Positions 1-7,019 of a stretch of 9,391 nt of DNA are shown here, one piece after another; within the stretch, counting starts at the first letter, position 1; every line of letters begins with the position of its first letter. The position numbers were made by a program, and so were the translations under genes. The notes beneath the pieces were generated by a model. It was not told where the DNA came from, ran no database searches, and saw only the letters and a list, made by a program, of their open reading frames with translations. The DNA is from an uncultured Pirellulaceae bacterium (GTDB taxonomy: Bacteria > Planctomycetota > Planctomycetia > Pirellulales > Pirellulaceae): NCBI GenBank assembly GCA_947258905.1, contig CAMYKF010000753.1, positions 1 through 9,391 on the forward strand. Direction: 5' to 3'.

Positions 1-1109
1 CGCAGTACCTCGACTTCAGCTTCAGCCATCTTTTGTTCAACCATCTTCATTTCACCGTACATCGTCAGCATGGCCAGTCCGGGCAGTTCGGGAAATCCGC
101 CCTCGCTCTCCAGTACGACTTCGACATTGGCACCGTCGAGGGTCACGGTGCTGGATGCCACCATTTTCTTGAGAACCGGAATCAGGTCGGCGACGGCCGT
201 TTTCAGTTCGTCCGGTTCCATATTCCCCAGTTCGCCTTCCAGCATGGAAATCAGGAAGGGCAGTGCGGCAATGCCTTGCTGGATCAGGGTTTTGACTTTG
301 CCCGCTGTCTCTTCGTTAGCGAATCGCAATACCGCGAATCCAGTGCGGTCCTGGTCGATGTCAATCAGCAGACCGCCCGATTGCAGGCCCTCCAGTGCCT
401 CGGCGTCCAGACCCATTTGACCGCGCAGCTCGTCAAACCAGCCCAGCACACGCTCGCGGTCCCCTCCTTCCAGCTCACTAAAATCGAATTCGATGGCCAC
501 ATCCGCTTCGGCATCCATCTGGTTGACCATCGTCAACCCGGCATCACTGTTGGCCTCAATCGCCTTGAGAATCCGCTCGTTGCCGCCAATGAACAAATGC
601 TGCTTGTCGGCATCCAGACACATGGCACCGGGGTTGAACGTCATTTCCTCGTTTTCCCACTCGCCCACGTACATCTGGAAATCGCCGATCTCTTGCTCTT
701 CGAACGTGCGGCCCCACGAATTCGCGTCATGAAATTTTTCGAAATCCATCGGCTGCGCGAACAGGAACTGCGTCACCATCGATTCCTCGCTGCCAAACCA
801 GTCCCGGTCTGACCGCTCGTATTCGTAGCCCGCGCACATCACGATTCGATTCAGCGTCGTCAAGTCAATGCCGCTGTCTTCCATCGCGCCGTCGACCAGG
901 TATTGCACAATTTCGGATTCCATATCCACGTGGTTGCGCAACGACTCGATATTCACCGTGATCCCTATCACAGTGTCGTCGGGTACGAATGGTGTCAGTT
1001 GAATTTCACTGAGTTGGCCCTGCGCTGATCCGGCCGACAGCCAAACGAGCAACGTCAGAAACAACCAGCCCTTGCGAACTCCATGTCCGCCGAATTCTCG
1101 TAGGTTCAT
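1..1109 (-). CDS. Secreted protein of unknown function, partial (C-terminus beyond left edge)
   Basis: I do not recognise a named family. The frame is open from the ATG at 1109 to the window edge, giving 369 complete codons with no stop, so the C-terminus is missing. The start is supported by a purine-rich GGGAAGAG a few bases upstream. The N-terminus looks like a Sec signal peptide: basic residues (R4, R12, K13), a hydrophobic core (WLFLTLLVWL), then small residues ending near SAQGQ, so export is likely. The mature part begins with a PFVPDDTVIGITVNIESL-like segment. It is acidic and rich in E, D and M, with alternating strands and helices and no metal-binding or catalytic motif I can identify. 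Large secreted proteins of this style are common in planctomycetes (general knowledge). It lies 33 bp downstream of the gene at 1143-2351 on the same strand, so the two are probably cotranscribed. Existence of the gene is secure; its function is unknown. Confidence 0.85.
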   Translation of the reverse strand, partial: MNLREFGGHGVRKGWLFLTLLVWLSAGSAQGQLSEIQLTPFVPDDTVIGITVNIESLRNHVDMESEIVQYLVDGAMEDSGIDLTTLNRIVMCAGYEYERSDRDWFGSEESMVTQFLFAQPMDFEKFHDANSWGRTFEEQEIGDFQMYVGEWENEEMTFNPGAMCLDADKQHLFIGGNERILKAIEANSDAGLTMVNQMDAEADVAIEFDFSELEGGDRERVLGWFDELRGQMGLDAEALEGLQSGGLLIDIDQDRTGFAVLRFANEETAGKVKTLIQQGIAALPFLISMLEGELGNMEPDELKTAVADLIPVLKKMVASSTVTLDGANVEVVLESEGGFPELPGLAMLTMYGEMKMVEQKMAEAEVEVL

Positions 1110-1142
1110 TGATCTCTTCCCGTGAAAAAGGTCGTTCGTAGC

Positions 1143-2351
1143 CTAAGGGTTTTCAATGGAACTCTGCGTACTTTGCTGCTCAATGGCCACCACGGTGGCA
1201 TAGCCCAGCAAATCACCACGCTCCAGCAATGTCGGTTTGACCATGTCGAACTCGCCGTATCTGCTGACCAGTGTCAGCAAGCTCGGAGCCACGTCGGTCG
1301 TTAACAACGCATCGGGCTCCGATTCGTGCAGCAAGTCCAGCCAGGCCTGCGTGGCCGCCTCGCCCCGCCCGAGTTGATCGAGCAAGTAAACGGACCATGC
1401 CGCGCAGTCCTGGTTGTCGGGATGATCCGCCACCTGGTGCTCGAATCGCCCGACGGCCTCTTCCGCGTTGTCGCCCGCGTTGTCGCCCGCGTTATCGCCC
1501 TTCAACGCACGCAAAAACGCAAGCGTATCATCGTAAATTCGGGCAAATGGCAGTTCGCCCGCGTAGTGAAAGTCTTCATGCAACTTTTGGCCATATTCGG
1601 CCAGCTCCACGGCCAGCTCCAGCGTGGGATGGTCATCCAGAATTCGTGCAATACGCACCGTCGAAGCCAGGTGCGTTGTATCGATGTGATGACTCAGGCC
1701 TTCAAACAGCCAATCGCGACCGTCGCTTAAATCATGCAAGCTCAACGAGTCGTCGGGCTCGTTCTGCTCGTGCTCCGCCACCGCGTCGCGTACGCGGGAT
1801 CGCAATTCCTCGTAAACGTGTTGCACCAGCAGTCTGGCCGGTCCGCGTCGAACCTCGACAAGCTGGCCGGCCAGTTGCGATTCGTAGGTGGTGATCGACG
1901 AGCAGGTACCGAATCGATCCAGCACAAGGCCAAACCCCAATTCCGGATCCAGCCCGTGGCCGATGGCAATCTGGATGATCGCTTCCACGTTTTCATCGGT
2001 GACGGGAGTTTGCGCGAGCAACTGTCGGGCAGCTTGCTTGTCGCCCACCGGCTCCATGTATTGCCAGCCACTGATCACGTCACCGCTTTCCATCAGCCGC
2101 GTGCCGACTTCACGACAGATATCCAGCAACCCGCTTTCCAGTTTTTGACCCTGCTCGTCAGGCAAGTCATCGATCGACTGCCAGCGGTCAATGGGCAAGC
2201 CGAGTTGTTCGCGCAATTGCAACTTGCGCACCTCGAACAGTTCGTGAAATCGCTCTTGCTCGATCAGGTAGTCAGCCAGTTCGTCCAGCGCGGCGGGCAG
2301 TCCTGAGGCCTGGCAACTGGCATCGAACTTCTCGAACGGAGTCATGGGCAT
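1143..2351 (-). CDS. Hypothetical protein, 402 aa, mostly helical, unknown function
   Basis: I do not recognise this protein. It begins MPMTPFEKFDAS and ends SIENP before a TAG stop. A second ATG two codons downstream is an equally possible start, and neither has a clear Shine-Dalgarno sequence. It has no signal peptide or membrane segment and is probably cytoplasmic. The composition (many L, E, D, A and Q in amphipathic stretches such as ALDELADYLIEQERFHELFE) suggests an all-helical, TPR-like or HEAT-like scaffold, but I see no clean repeat consensus. Residues 285-296 are three tandem GDNA units, encoded by a 12-bp direct repeat, followed by EEAVGRFEHQVADHPDN, which resembles a single TPR-type helix pair. 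It is the first gene of a minus-strand pair with the secreted protein starting at 1109, and it is divergent from the terpene cyclase gene. Long uninterrupted frame and position argue that it is real; the role is unknown. Confidence 0.85.
   Translation of the reverse strand: MPMTPFEKFDASCQASGLPAALDELADYLIEQERFHELFEVRKLQLREQLGLPIDRWQSIDDLPDEQGQKLESGLLDICREVGTRLMESGDVISGWQYMEPVGDKQAARQLLAQTPVTDENVEAIIQIAIGHGLDPELGFGLVLDRFGTCSSITTYESQLAGQLVEVRRGPARLLVQHVYEELRSRVRDAVAEHEQNEPDDSLSLHDLSDGRDWLFEGLSHHIDTTHLASTVRIARILDDHPTLELAVELAEYGQKLHEDFHYAGELPFARIYDDTLAFLRALKGDNAGDNAGDNAEEAVGRFEHQVADHPDNQDCAAWSVYLLDQLGRGEAATQAWLDLLHESEPDALLTTDVAPSLLTLVSRYGEFDMVKPTLLERGDLLGYATVVAIEQQSTQSSIENP
1464..1499 (-). repeat. 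Three tandem 12-bp units inside the 402-aa gene
   Basis: Three consecutive 12-bp units read on the minus strand encode GDNA-GDNA-GDNA (residues 285-296). Two units are identical and the third differs by one synonymous base (GATAAC instead of GACAAC). Because the unit is a multiple of three, copy-number change by replication slippage would keep the frame. The segment probably forms a flexible loop between helices. Confidence 0.8.
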
Positions 2352-2458
2352 TAGGCGGACAGGTCAGGCAAGAATGATCCCCAGATGATAAACTAGAGGC
2401 ACCTGTTCACGGTAGAACCAGTGAATTGCATTCCAATCCACCTCTCCGACACAAATTC
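2352..2458. promoter_or_regulatory. Divergent intergenic region, probable promoters for both operons
   Basis: This is the only space between the minus-strand pair and the plus-strand cluster, so promoters for both should lie here. I can see only weak candidates. On the minus strand TATCAT (complement of 2385-2390) matches five of six -10 bases. On the plus strand TAAACT at 2389-2394 matches four of six. Neither has a recognisable -35 box at normal spacing. A hairpin at 2406-2425 is listed separately. Confidence 0.35.
2406..2425. promoter_or_regulatory. Inverted repeat upstream of the cyclase gene (possible operator or 5' leader hairpin)
   Basis: TTCAC at 2406-2410 is the exact reverse complement of GTGAA at 2421-2425. 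The pairing continues inward as GGT (2411-2413) with ACC (2417-2419), leaving a single unpaired A at 2420 and a three-base AGA loop. The result is an eight-pair stem directly in front of the alternative TTG start at 2426. It could be a regulator-binding site or an RNA hairpin in the cyclase leader. There is no run of T, so it does not look like a terminator. Confidence 0.35.
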
Positions 2459-4366
2459 ATGCAATCATCGGCCGAATTCCTGCAGCGACTCGACGATGCC
2501 CGGCAAACCGTGCGGCAGGAATTGCTCAACCGGCGATCCGCTGACGGCCACTGGATTGGGGAATTATCCAGCTCGGCGCTGGCCACAGCGACAGCACTTG
2601 GCGCGCTGGCCCAGTACCGTGATCACGCCCGCCAGCCGGTGCTGGATCGGTCACGCATCGACGAGATGATTGAAAAGGGCACGAACTGGTTGCTGGCACG
2701 GCAAGGCGACGATGGCGGTTGGGGGGATACCGAACCAAGCCACTCCAACGTGGCCACCACGATGCTGGTTGTCGCGGCCCTGACGATGACCGGACCACCG
2801 GTGGAACAGCAGGATGAGGAAATCCAGTCTGCCATCTTTCGCGCCAATCATTACATCGACCAGGCGGGTCGCGTGGACGCGTTGCGGCGAAGATACGGCA
2901 AGGACAAGACGTTTGCCGTGCCCATCCTGGCCAACTGCGCGATCGCCGGGCTGGTCCCGTGGCGGGAGGTCGCTGCCTTGCCCTGCGAAGCCGTACTGGT
3001 CCCGCAACGCTGCTTCCGATTCGTCAATTTGCCCGTCGTCAGCTATGCCATCCCCGCACTGGTCGCCATCGGCCAGGCCAAATATCTGTGCGATCCGCCT
3101 CGCAATCCGGTCACACGAATGGTGCGCAAGATGTCAGTGCAACACGGCATGCGCGTGCTGGAAAAAATGCAGCCGGCCAGCGGCGGATTCCTGGAAGCCA
3201 TTCCGCTGACCTGTTTTGTAGCCATGAGTCTGGCGCATACCGGCCGCGCCGATCATGTCGTCACACACAATTGCCTGCGGTTCGTCGACGAGTCGTTTCG
3301 CGATGAAGGCGACAGCGGCACCTGGCCCATCGACACAAACCTGGCAACCTGGAATACGACACTGGCGATCAACGCGCTGGGCGCTGACGACACGGAATAC
3401 CTGACTCCGCAGTTGCTGGACTGGCTGCTGGGTTGCCAGTACCGCACGGTGCACCCGTTCACCGGCGCTGCGCCCGGCGGTTGGGGCTGGAGCGATCTGT
3501 CGGGTGCCGTGCCCGATGCGGATGACACACCGGGAGCCCTGCTTGCCTTGCGCAAATGGATGGAGCAGGACAACCTTGACGATGAAACTGGACAGCGTAT
3601 TCGTTCGGCGGCCGAGGCGGGCATCCACTGGTTGCTCGATTTGCAAAACCGTGACAAGGGCTGGCCCACGTTTTGCCGTGGCTGGGGCCGTTTGCCCTTT
3701 GACCGCAGCGGTTGCGACATCACCGCTCATGTGATTCGTGCGCTGGTGGCGTGGCGCGATGATGTCCCATCGCCACGTCTGGATCGCGCGATCGAAACCG
3801 GTTTTGATTTTCTGCAACGCAATCCGGTCGATGGTCGCTTCTGGTATCCGTTGTGGTTCGGCAATCAGGATCATCCCCAGAAAGAGAATCCGGTGTACGG
3901 TACGGCCAGGGTCTTGCTCGCCTATGTAGATGCGGGCAGGCAGCAAGATCCGTTAGCACGCGCGTCAAGCGACTGGCTGGTGACCGCCCAAAATGCCGAT
4001 GGCGGCTGGGGAGGTGGTCCATCTCACGAAACTTGCGACCTGCAGACCGCTTGTGGCAGCAGCGTTCAGGAAACTGCGCTGGCTCTGGAAGCCTTGTTGG
4101 GGATGTGTCAGGCCGATGGGAAATTCGTTCATCAGGATTGGCAGGCGGCTTGCGTGCGGGGTGCCGGCTGGCTGGTAAATGCCATCGAGCACGGCAGATA
4201 CGACGAGAAATGGCCGATCGGTTTTTACTTTGCCAAGCTGTGGTATTATGAGAGTCTCTATCCGCTGGTGTTTTCCGTGTCGGCCCTGCGGGGTTGTGGC
4301 AAGTTCCTGGCCTCTGCGGAAACGACTGACGTGACGACGGACCGTTCGGAACTGACGACGTTGTGA
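2459..4366 (+). CDS. Squalene-hopene cyclase family class II terpene cyclase
   Basis: This is a cyclase of the squalene-hopene / prenyltransferase-repeat family, which folds linear isoprenoids by protonating a terminal double bond. The ATG at 2459 gives 635 aa, close to the 631 aa of the Alicyclobacillus enzyme. A TTG at 2426 would add 11 residues but overlaps a hairpin arm and has no clear ribosome site. Numbering here is from 2426. The catalytic DxDD is D364-A-D-D367 (3515-3526), in the context PDADDTPGALLAL. The histidine that assists the catalytic Asp is H435 in DITAHVIRAL. QW-type repeats are seen at KGTNWLLARQGDDGGWGD (84-101), WLLDLQNRDKGW (402-413) and WLVTAQNADGGWG (517-529). The C-terminus (IGFYFAKLWYYESLYPLVFSVSAL) matches the last family helices. 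The usual GxGFP pocket motif reads DEKWP (W596), so the substrate is probably not squalene. The neighbours (polyprenyl synthase, chorismate-lyase-like protein, radical SAM) suggest a prenyl or prenyl-aromatic substrate (inference). The family is certain; the substrate is unknown. Confidence 0.93.
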   Translation: MQSSAEFLQRLDDARQTVRQELLNRRSADGHWIGELSSSALATATALGALAQYRDHARQPVLDRSRIDEMIEKGTNWLLARQGDDGGWGDTEPSHSNVATTMLVVAALTMTGPPVEQQDEEIQSAIFRANHYIDQAGRVDALRRRYGKDKTFAVPILANCAIAGLVPWREVAALPCEAVLVPQRCFRFVNLPVVSYAIPALVAIGQAKYLCDPPRNPVTRMVRKMSVQHGMRVLEKMQPASGGFLEAIPLTCFVAMSLAHTGRADHVVTHNCLRFVDESFRDEGDSGTWPIDTNLATWNTTLAINALGADDTEYLTPQLLDWLLGCQYRTVHPFTGAAPGGWGWSDLSGAVPDADDTPGALLALRKWMEQDNLDDETGQRIRSAAEAGIHWLLDLQNRDKGWPTFCRGWGRLPFDRSGCDITAHVIRALVAWRDDVPSPRLDRAIETGFDFLQRNPVDGRFWYPLWFGNQDHPQKENPVYGTARVLLAYVDAGRQQDPLARASSDWLVTAQNADGGWGGGPSHETCDLQTACGSSVQETALALEALLGMCQADGKFVHQDWQAACVRGAGWLVNAIEHGRYDEKWPIGFYFAKLWYYESLYPLVFSVSALRGCGKFLASAETTDVTTDRSELTTL

Positions 4367-4442
4367 AAGAGATTTTGAAGCGGGGCAACAGAACCTTGTC
4401 ACGATTCCGGGTTTAATTACTGGCTGGACGACCGTCGAATAC

Positions 4443-4449
4443 GAGGAAG
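4443..4449 (+). promoter_or_regulatory. Ribosome binding site that fixes a TTG start
   Basis: GAGGAAG lies five bases before TTG at 4455. The frame is open further upstream to a TGA at 4353-4355, but there is no ATG, GTG or TTG in that stretch. The first in-frame ATG (4542) is 29 codons downstream and lacks a comparable site. This is the clearest Shine-Dalgarno sequence in the plus-strand cluster and it argues for initiation at TTG. Confidence 0.55.
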
Positions 4450-4454
4450 CTTTA

Positions 4455-6290
4455 TTGGCTGCTGAAGAAGGCAAACCGGTCAAACGTCGCAGCCGGCGTC
4501 GCAAAACGGCTCATCTGAAAAAAGTGCCGGAAACCCGCGCCATGCGTGAACAGCTGCGCGAGCGCTGTCGTGGAATTGCCGACGGACTGGACCGCTCCAC
4601 GCCCCTGTCCAAGGACCAGATGGAGGCAATCTGCCGGGAATTGCTGACGCGGGAAAACCTGCCGGAAAGCTTCCTGGGCTGGACGATGGTCATGCTGTCC
4701 AGCGCCTTTTGGCGTGATCAGGTAGCGGCGGTTCCGCCCGAGCGGCGATTGTTTTTGTTGCCGCATTGCCTCAAGCACGCCGAAGGCTGCCCGGCCGACT
4801 ACGACCAGTTTGGCCTCGATTGCAAAACCTGCGGGGCTTGCAGCATTGCCGATTTCCGCAGCACCGCTGATGACATGGGTTACAAGGTGCTGGTGGCCGA
4901 AGGCTCGCCCATTGTCCTGAAGATCATTGTCAGCGGTTATGTGGATGCGATCATCGGTGTGGCCTGCCTGAACGTGCTGGAAAAAGCCATCGACAAGATT
5001 CTGCTGGCCGGCATTCCCTGCATGGCCGTGCCGTTGCTGTCCAGCGATTGTCGCAATACCAGCGTGGACGAAGACTGGGTGGCCGAAATGGTGGCCACGC
5101 CGCATCAACAGGCCACGCAACAGACGCGCAGCTATGTGCATTTACTGCGACGCTCGTCCCGCATCTTCGAGCCTGATCACCTGGAACGGCTGGTCCCGCG
5201 GACACGCAGCGAGATTCGCTTGTCGGAACTGAACGGGCAAGGCATCGGCGCTCTGGACCCCGTGGCGGCGACCGAAGTGATTTCGCACGACTTCCTCAGC
5301 CGGGGCGGCAAGCACTCGCGGCCCTTTATCACACTGGCCGCCTACGATGCCATGAACGGCGGCCACGCGACCATGGCGGACGGTGAGCAAAAGATCGATC
5401 AGTACTCCGATTCGATTTTGCGAACTGCCATGTCGATTGAAACATTTCACAAGGCCTCGCTGGTTCATGACGATATCGAGGATGACGACTCGTACCGCTA
5501 TGGCGCCGAAGCTTTGCATCGCAAGTACGGCATCCCTACGGCCATCAACCTTGGTGATTACCTGATCGGCCTGGGATATCGACTGGTCAGCCGCAATGCG
5601 GCGGAATTGGGCAGCGATACAGCGTCCGACATCCTGGACTTTCTGGCCGACGCCCATTTGCGGCTGTCCGAAGGGCAGGGGGCCGAGTTGTTGTGGCGTG
5701 ACAACGCCGACAAGCGGCTGAAACCGATTGATGCCCTGAAAATTTACGCGCTCAAGACGGCTCCGGCGTTCGAAGCAGCGTTGTTCGCCGGCATTCGACT
5801 GGCTGGACCAGCCGCCGATTATGTACAACCGATCAAGTCCTTTGCCCGCAACCTCGGCGTCGCTTTCCAGATCATCAACGACCTGAAGGACTGGCAAGGC
5901 GACAAGGACAACAAGATGCAACTGGGTGCCGATCTGCTGTCTGGCCGTCCCACATTGCTATGGGCCCTGGCTCTGGATGCTTTGGATGAAGCGGATCAGG
6001 CGGAACTTTATTCACTGGTCGAACATCACGAACTGAACGACCACCATCGGCTGGTCCGCGCGCGGCAGTTGTATCTGCAGGCCGGTGTATTCGAAACAGC
6101 CCATCGACTGGTCGACAAACATCAGGAAAAAGCCGAAGCGGTCGCCGATCAGGTGGAACCGGAATCCCTGCGCCGTTTGCTCTACTACCTTGTCGACACC
6201 GTTCTGTCGCGAACCGATAGTGATTACACTCCCACCATCGATTTCGTGGAACCCACGATGGGGGACGCATTGCCCATCGTGGCTGGTTGA
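4455..6290 (+). CDS. DUF116 - polyprenyl diphosphate synthase fusion protein
   Basis: This 611-aa protein has two domains. Residues 1-30 are strongly basic. Residues about 40-215 are a DUF116 domain with its conserved cysteines: LLPHCLKHAEGCP (C105, C112), CKTCGAC (C123, C126, C129), VACLNVLEKAI (C171) and DCRNTSVDEDWV (C199). The Cys pattern suggests a metal or Fe-S site; the function of DUF116 is not established. Residues about 250-590 are a trans-isoprenyl diphosphate synthase, which adds isopentenyl diphosphate units to an allylic diphosphate. Motifs are GGKHSRP (284-290), first Asp-rich motif D339-D-I-E-D343 in LVHDDIEDDDSYR, LKTAPAF (433-439), second motif N475-D-L-K-D479, and GADLLSGRPTLL. 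The first Asp of the second motif is replaced by Asn. Small residues before the first motif (A334, S335) fit a longer chain product, but this is weak evidence. Ordinary synthases are about 300-350 aa, so the extra N-terminal half is unusual. The gene follows the cyclase by 88 bp and precedes the chorismate-lyase-like gene by 18 bp. The synthase call is firm; chain length is open. Confidence 0.93.
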   Translation: MAAEEGKPVKRRSRRRKTAHLKKVPETRAMREQLRERCRGIADGLDRSTPLSKDQMEAICRELLTRENLPESFLGWTMVMLSSAFWRDQVAAVPPERRLFLLPHCLKHAEGCPADYDQFGLDCKTCGACSIADFRSTADDMGYKVLVAEGSPIVLKIIVSGYVDAIIGVACLNVLEKAIDKILLAGIPCMAVPLLSSDCRNTSVDEDWVAEMVATPHQQATQQTRSYVHLLRRSSRIFEPDHLERLVPRTRSEIRLSELNGQGIGALDPVAATEVISHDFLSRGGKHSRPFITLAAYDAMNGGHATMADGEQKIDQYSDSILRTAMSIETFHKASLVHDDIEDDDSYRYGAEALHRKYGIPTAINLGDYLIGLGYRLVSRNAAELGSDTASDILDFLADAHLRLSEGQGAELLWRDNADKRLKPIDALKIYALKTAPAFEAALFAGIRLAGPAADYVQPIKSFARNLGVAFQIINDLKDWQGDKDNKMQLGADLLSGRPTLLWALALDALDEADQAELYSLVEHHELNDHHRLVRARQLYLQAGVFETAHRLVDKHQEKAEAVADQVEPESLRRLLYYLVDTVLSRTDSDYTPTIDFVEPTMGDALPIVAG

Positions 6291-6308
6291 GTTTCCGACG
6301 ATATTCCC

Positions 6309-6860
6309 ATGCCCACCAATCGTTCCAACTGGACGCATCCCGACCTGCAATCGCTGGCAGGACTGTTCTTTGAGAACTGCAGCGAACTGGGGCAGTTCAC
6401 GGAAGTCCCGCCCGAATCGTTGCCCTCGCCGTATCGTGAATTGCTGGGTCACACCCTGCATATGACCGTGACGCTGGAAAGACACCACGTGTCACCGGTC
6501 GAAGTTGTAGTAATCGGCAAGAAGATCACTGACTCGCATTACGCGCGGAAAAGCTTGCTGCGACGACGATCGGACGGGGCGATTGTTCAATTTGGAATCG
6601 TGCGACTGGCCAAGCCGCTGTTGGCAGACGACGTGCGCGAGGAAATTGAAAGTGAATCGGTTCCTCTGGGTCGCGTGCTGATCGATCACAACGTGATGCG
6701 CAACGTGAAACTGATGTCGACGTGGAAGATCGTTCCCGGACCGGCCTTGCGCGAAGCGTTTGCACCGGCGACCGTCGACGAATGCTATGGTCGGACGGCT
6801 CTCATCTACACCGATGGCGTCCCCGCCGTCGAGCTGCTGGAAATCGTGGTAGATATCTAG
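6309..6860 (+). CDS. Chorismate pyruvate-lyase (UbiC-like) family protein
   Basis: This 183-aa protein resembles the chorismate lyase fold. Members such as E. coli UbiC and mycobacterial Rv2949c release pyruvate from chorismate to give 4-hydroxybenzoate. It can be aligned to UbiC from memory in three blocks. YARKSLLRRRSDG matches YWLREILLCADG, with R80 in the place of the substrate-binding Arg. VPLGRVL (118-124) matches TPLGRYL. YGRTALIYTDGVPAVELLE (160-178) matches WGRRSRLRLSGKPLLLTE, with E175 or E178 as the catalytic-type Glu; the register is uncertain by one to three residues. LLGHTLHMTVTLE near 45-57 corresponds to the MT segment of the family. There is no signal peptide, so it is cytoplasmic. 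The ATG at 6309 is 18 bp after the synthase stop and has no strong ribosome site, suggesting translation in one transcript. The product could be 4-hydroxybenzoate or another hydroxybenzoate; activity is inferred, not shown. It may supply the aromatic head for the polyprenyl chain made next door. Confidence 0.82.
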   Translation: MPTNRSNWTHPDLQSLAGLFFENCSELGQFTEVPPESLPSPYRELLGHTLHMTVTLERHHVSPVEVVVIGKKITDSHYARKSLLRRRSDGAIVQFGIVRLAKPLLADDVREEIESESVPLGRVLIDHNVMRNVKLMSTWKIVPGPALREAFAPATVDECYGRTALIYTDGVPAVELLEIVVDI

Positions 6861-6992
6861 AGGATTCGCCTGGCCGGATTGCCTTTTTTGATCTACGTTC
6901 CCGGCTTGGATGGCTGGCACAACCTGCGCCAGGGATGAAAGTGACCTGAGCTTCGAATCGACAATAACTGCGGTCGCAGACTCCAAATATCA

Positions 6993-7013
6993 ACCCGCAC
7001 AATCGGGTATACT
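6993..7013 (+). promoter_or_regulatory. Possible -10 box and small inverted repeat before the radical SAM gene
   Basis: TATACT at 7008-7013 ends six bases before the ATG at 7020 and matches a -10 consensus at five of six positions. If used, transcription would begin close to the ATG, giving a nearly leaderless message, in keeping with the absence of a Shine-Dalgarno sequence. ACCCG (6993-6997) and CGGGT (7004-7008) form a five-base inverted repeat just upstream. No -35 box is seen. The 159-bp gap to the previous gene, much longer than the 18 bp before it, makes a separate promoter plausible. The rest of that gap (6861-6992) holds nothing I can identify. Confidence 0.25.
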
Positions 7014-7019
7014 CCTGGC

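Noticed and set aside
33..812. Long plus-strand open frame (259 codons) over the left part of the window
   Set aside because: It is the antisense of the secreted-protein frame running from 1109 to the edge, which has a signal peptide and a ribosome site. The plus-strand translation is low-complexity H/Q/R-rich shadow sequence.
3134..3946. Minus-strand open frame of 270 codons inside the cyclase gene
   Set aside because: It lies wholly antisense to conserved cyclase motifs (DADD, DITAH). The translation has no family features and is typical of GC-rich codon shadows.
2459..4366. Calling the cyclase a hopanoid-forming squalene-hopene cyclase
   Set aside because: The GxGFP pocket motif is replaced and no squalene synthase or hpn genes adjoin it, so only the family-level call is safe.
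4356..4454. N-terminal extension of the DUF116-synthase protein into the gap after the cyclase
   Set aside because: The frame is open back to 4356 but has no ATG, GTG or TTG there, while TTG at 4455 has a well-spaced GAGGAAG.
5142..5921. Minus-strand open frame of 259 codons inside the synthase gene
   Set aside because: It is antisense to the synthase motifs, with V/Q/R-rich composition and no recognisable domain.
6861..6905. Rho-independent terminator after the chorismate-lyase-like gene (T-run near 6890)
   Set aside because: The T-run is preceded only by a three-pair GGC/GCC stem, too short for a convincing terminator.
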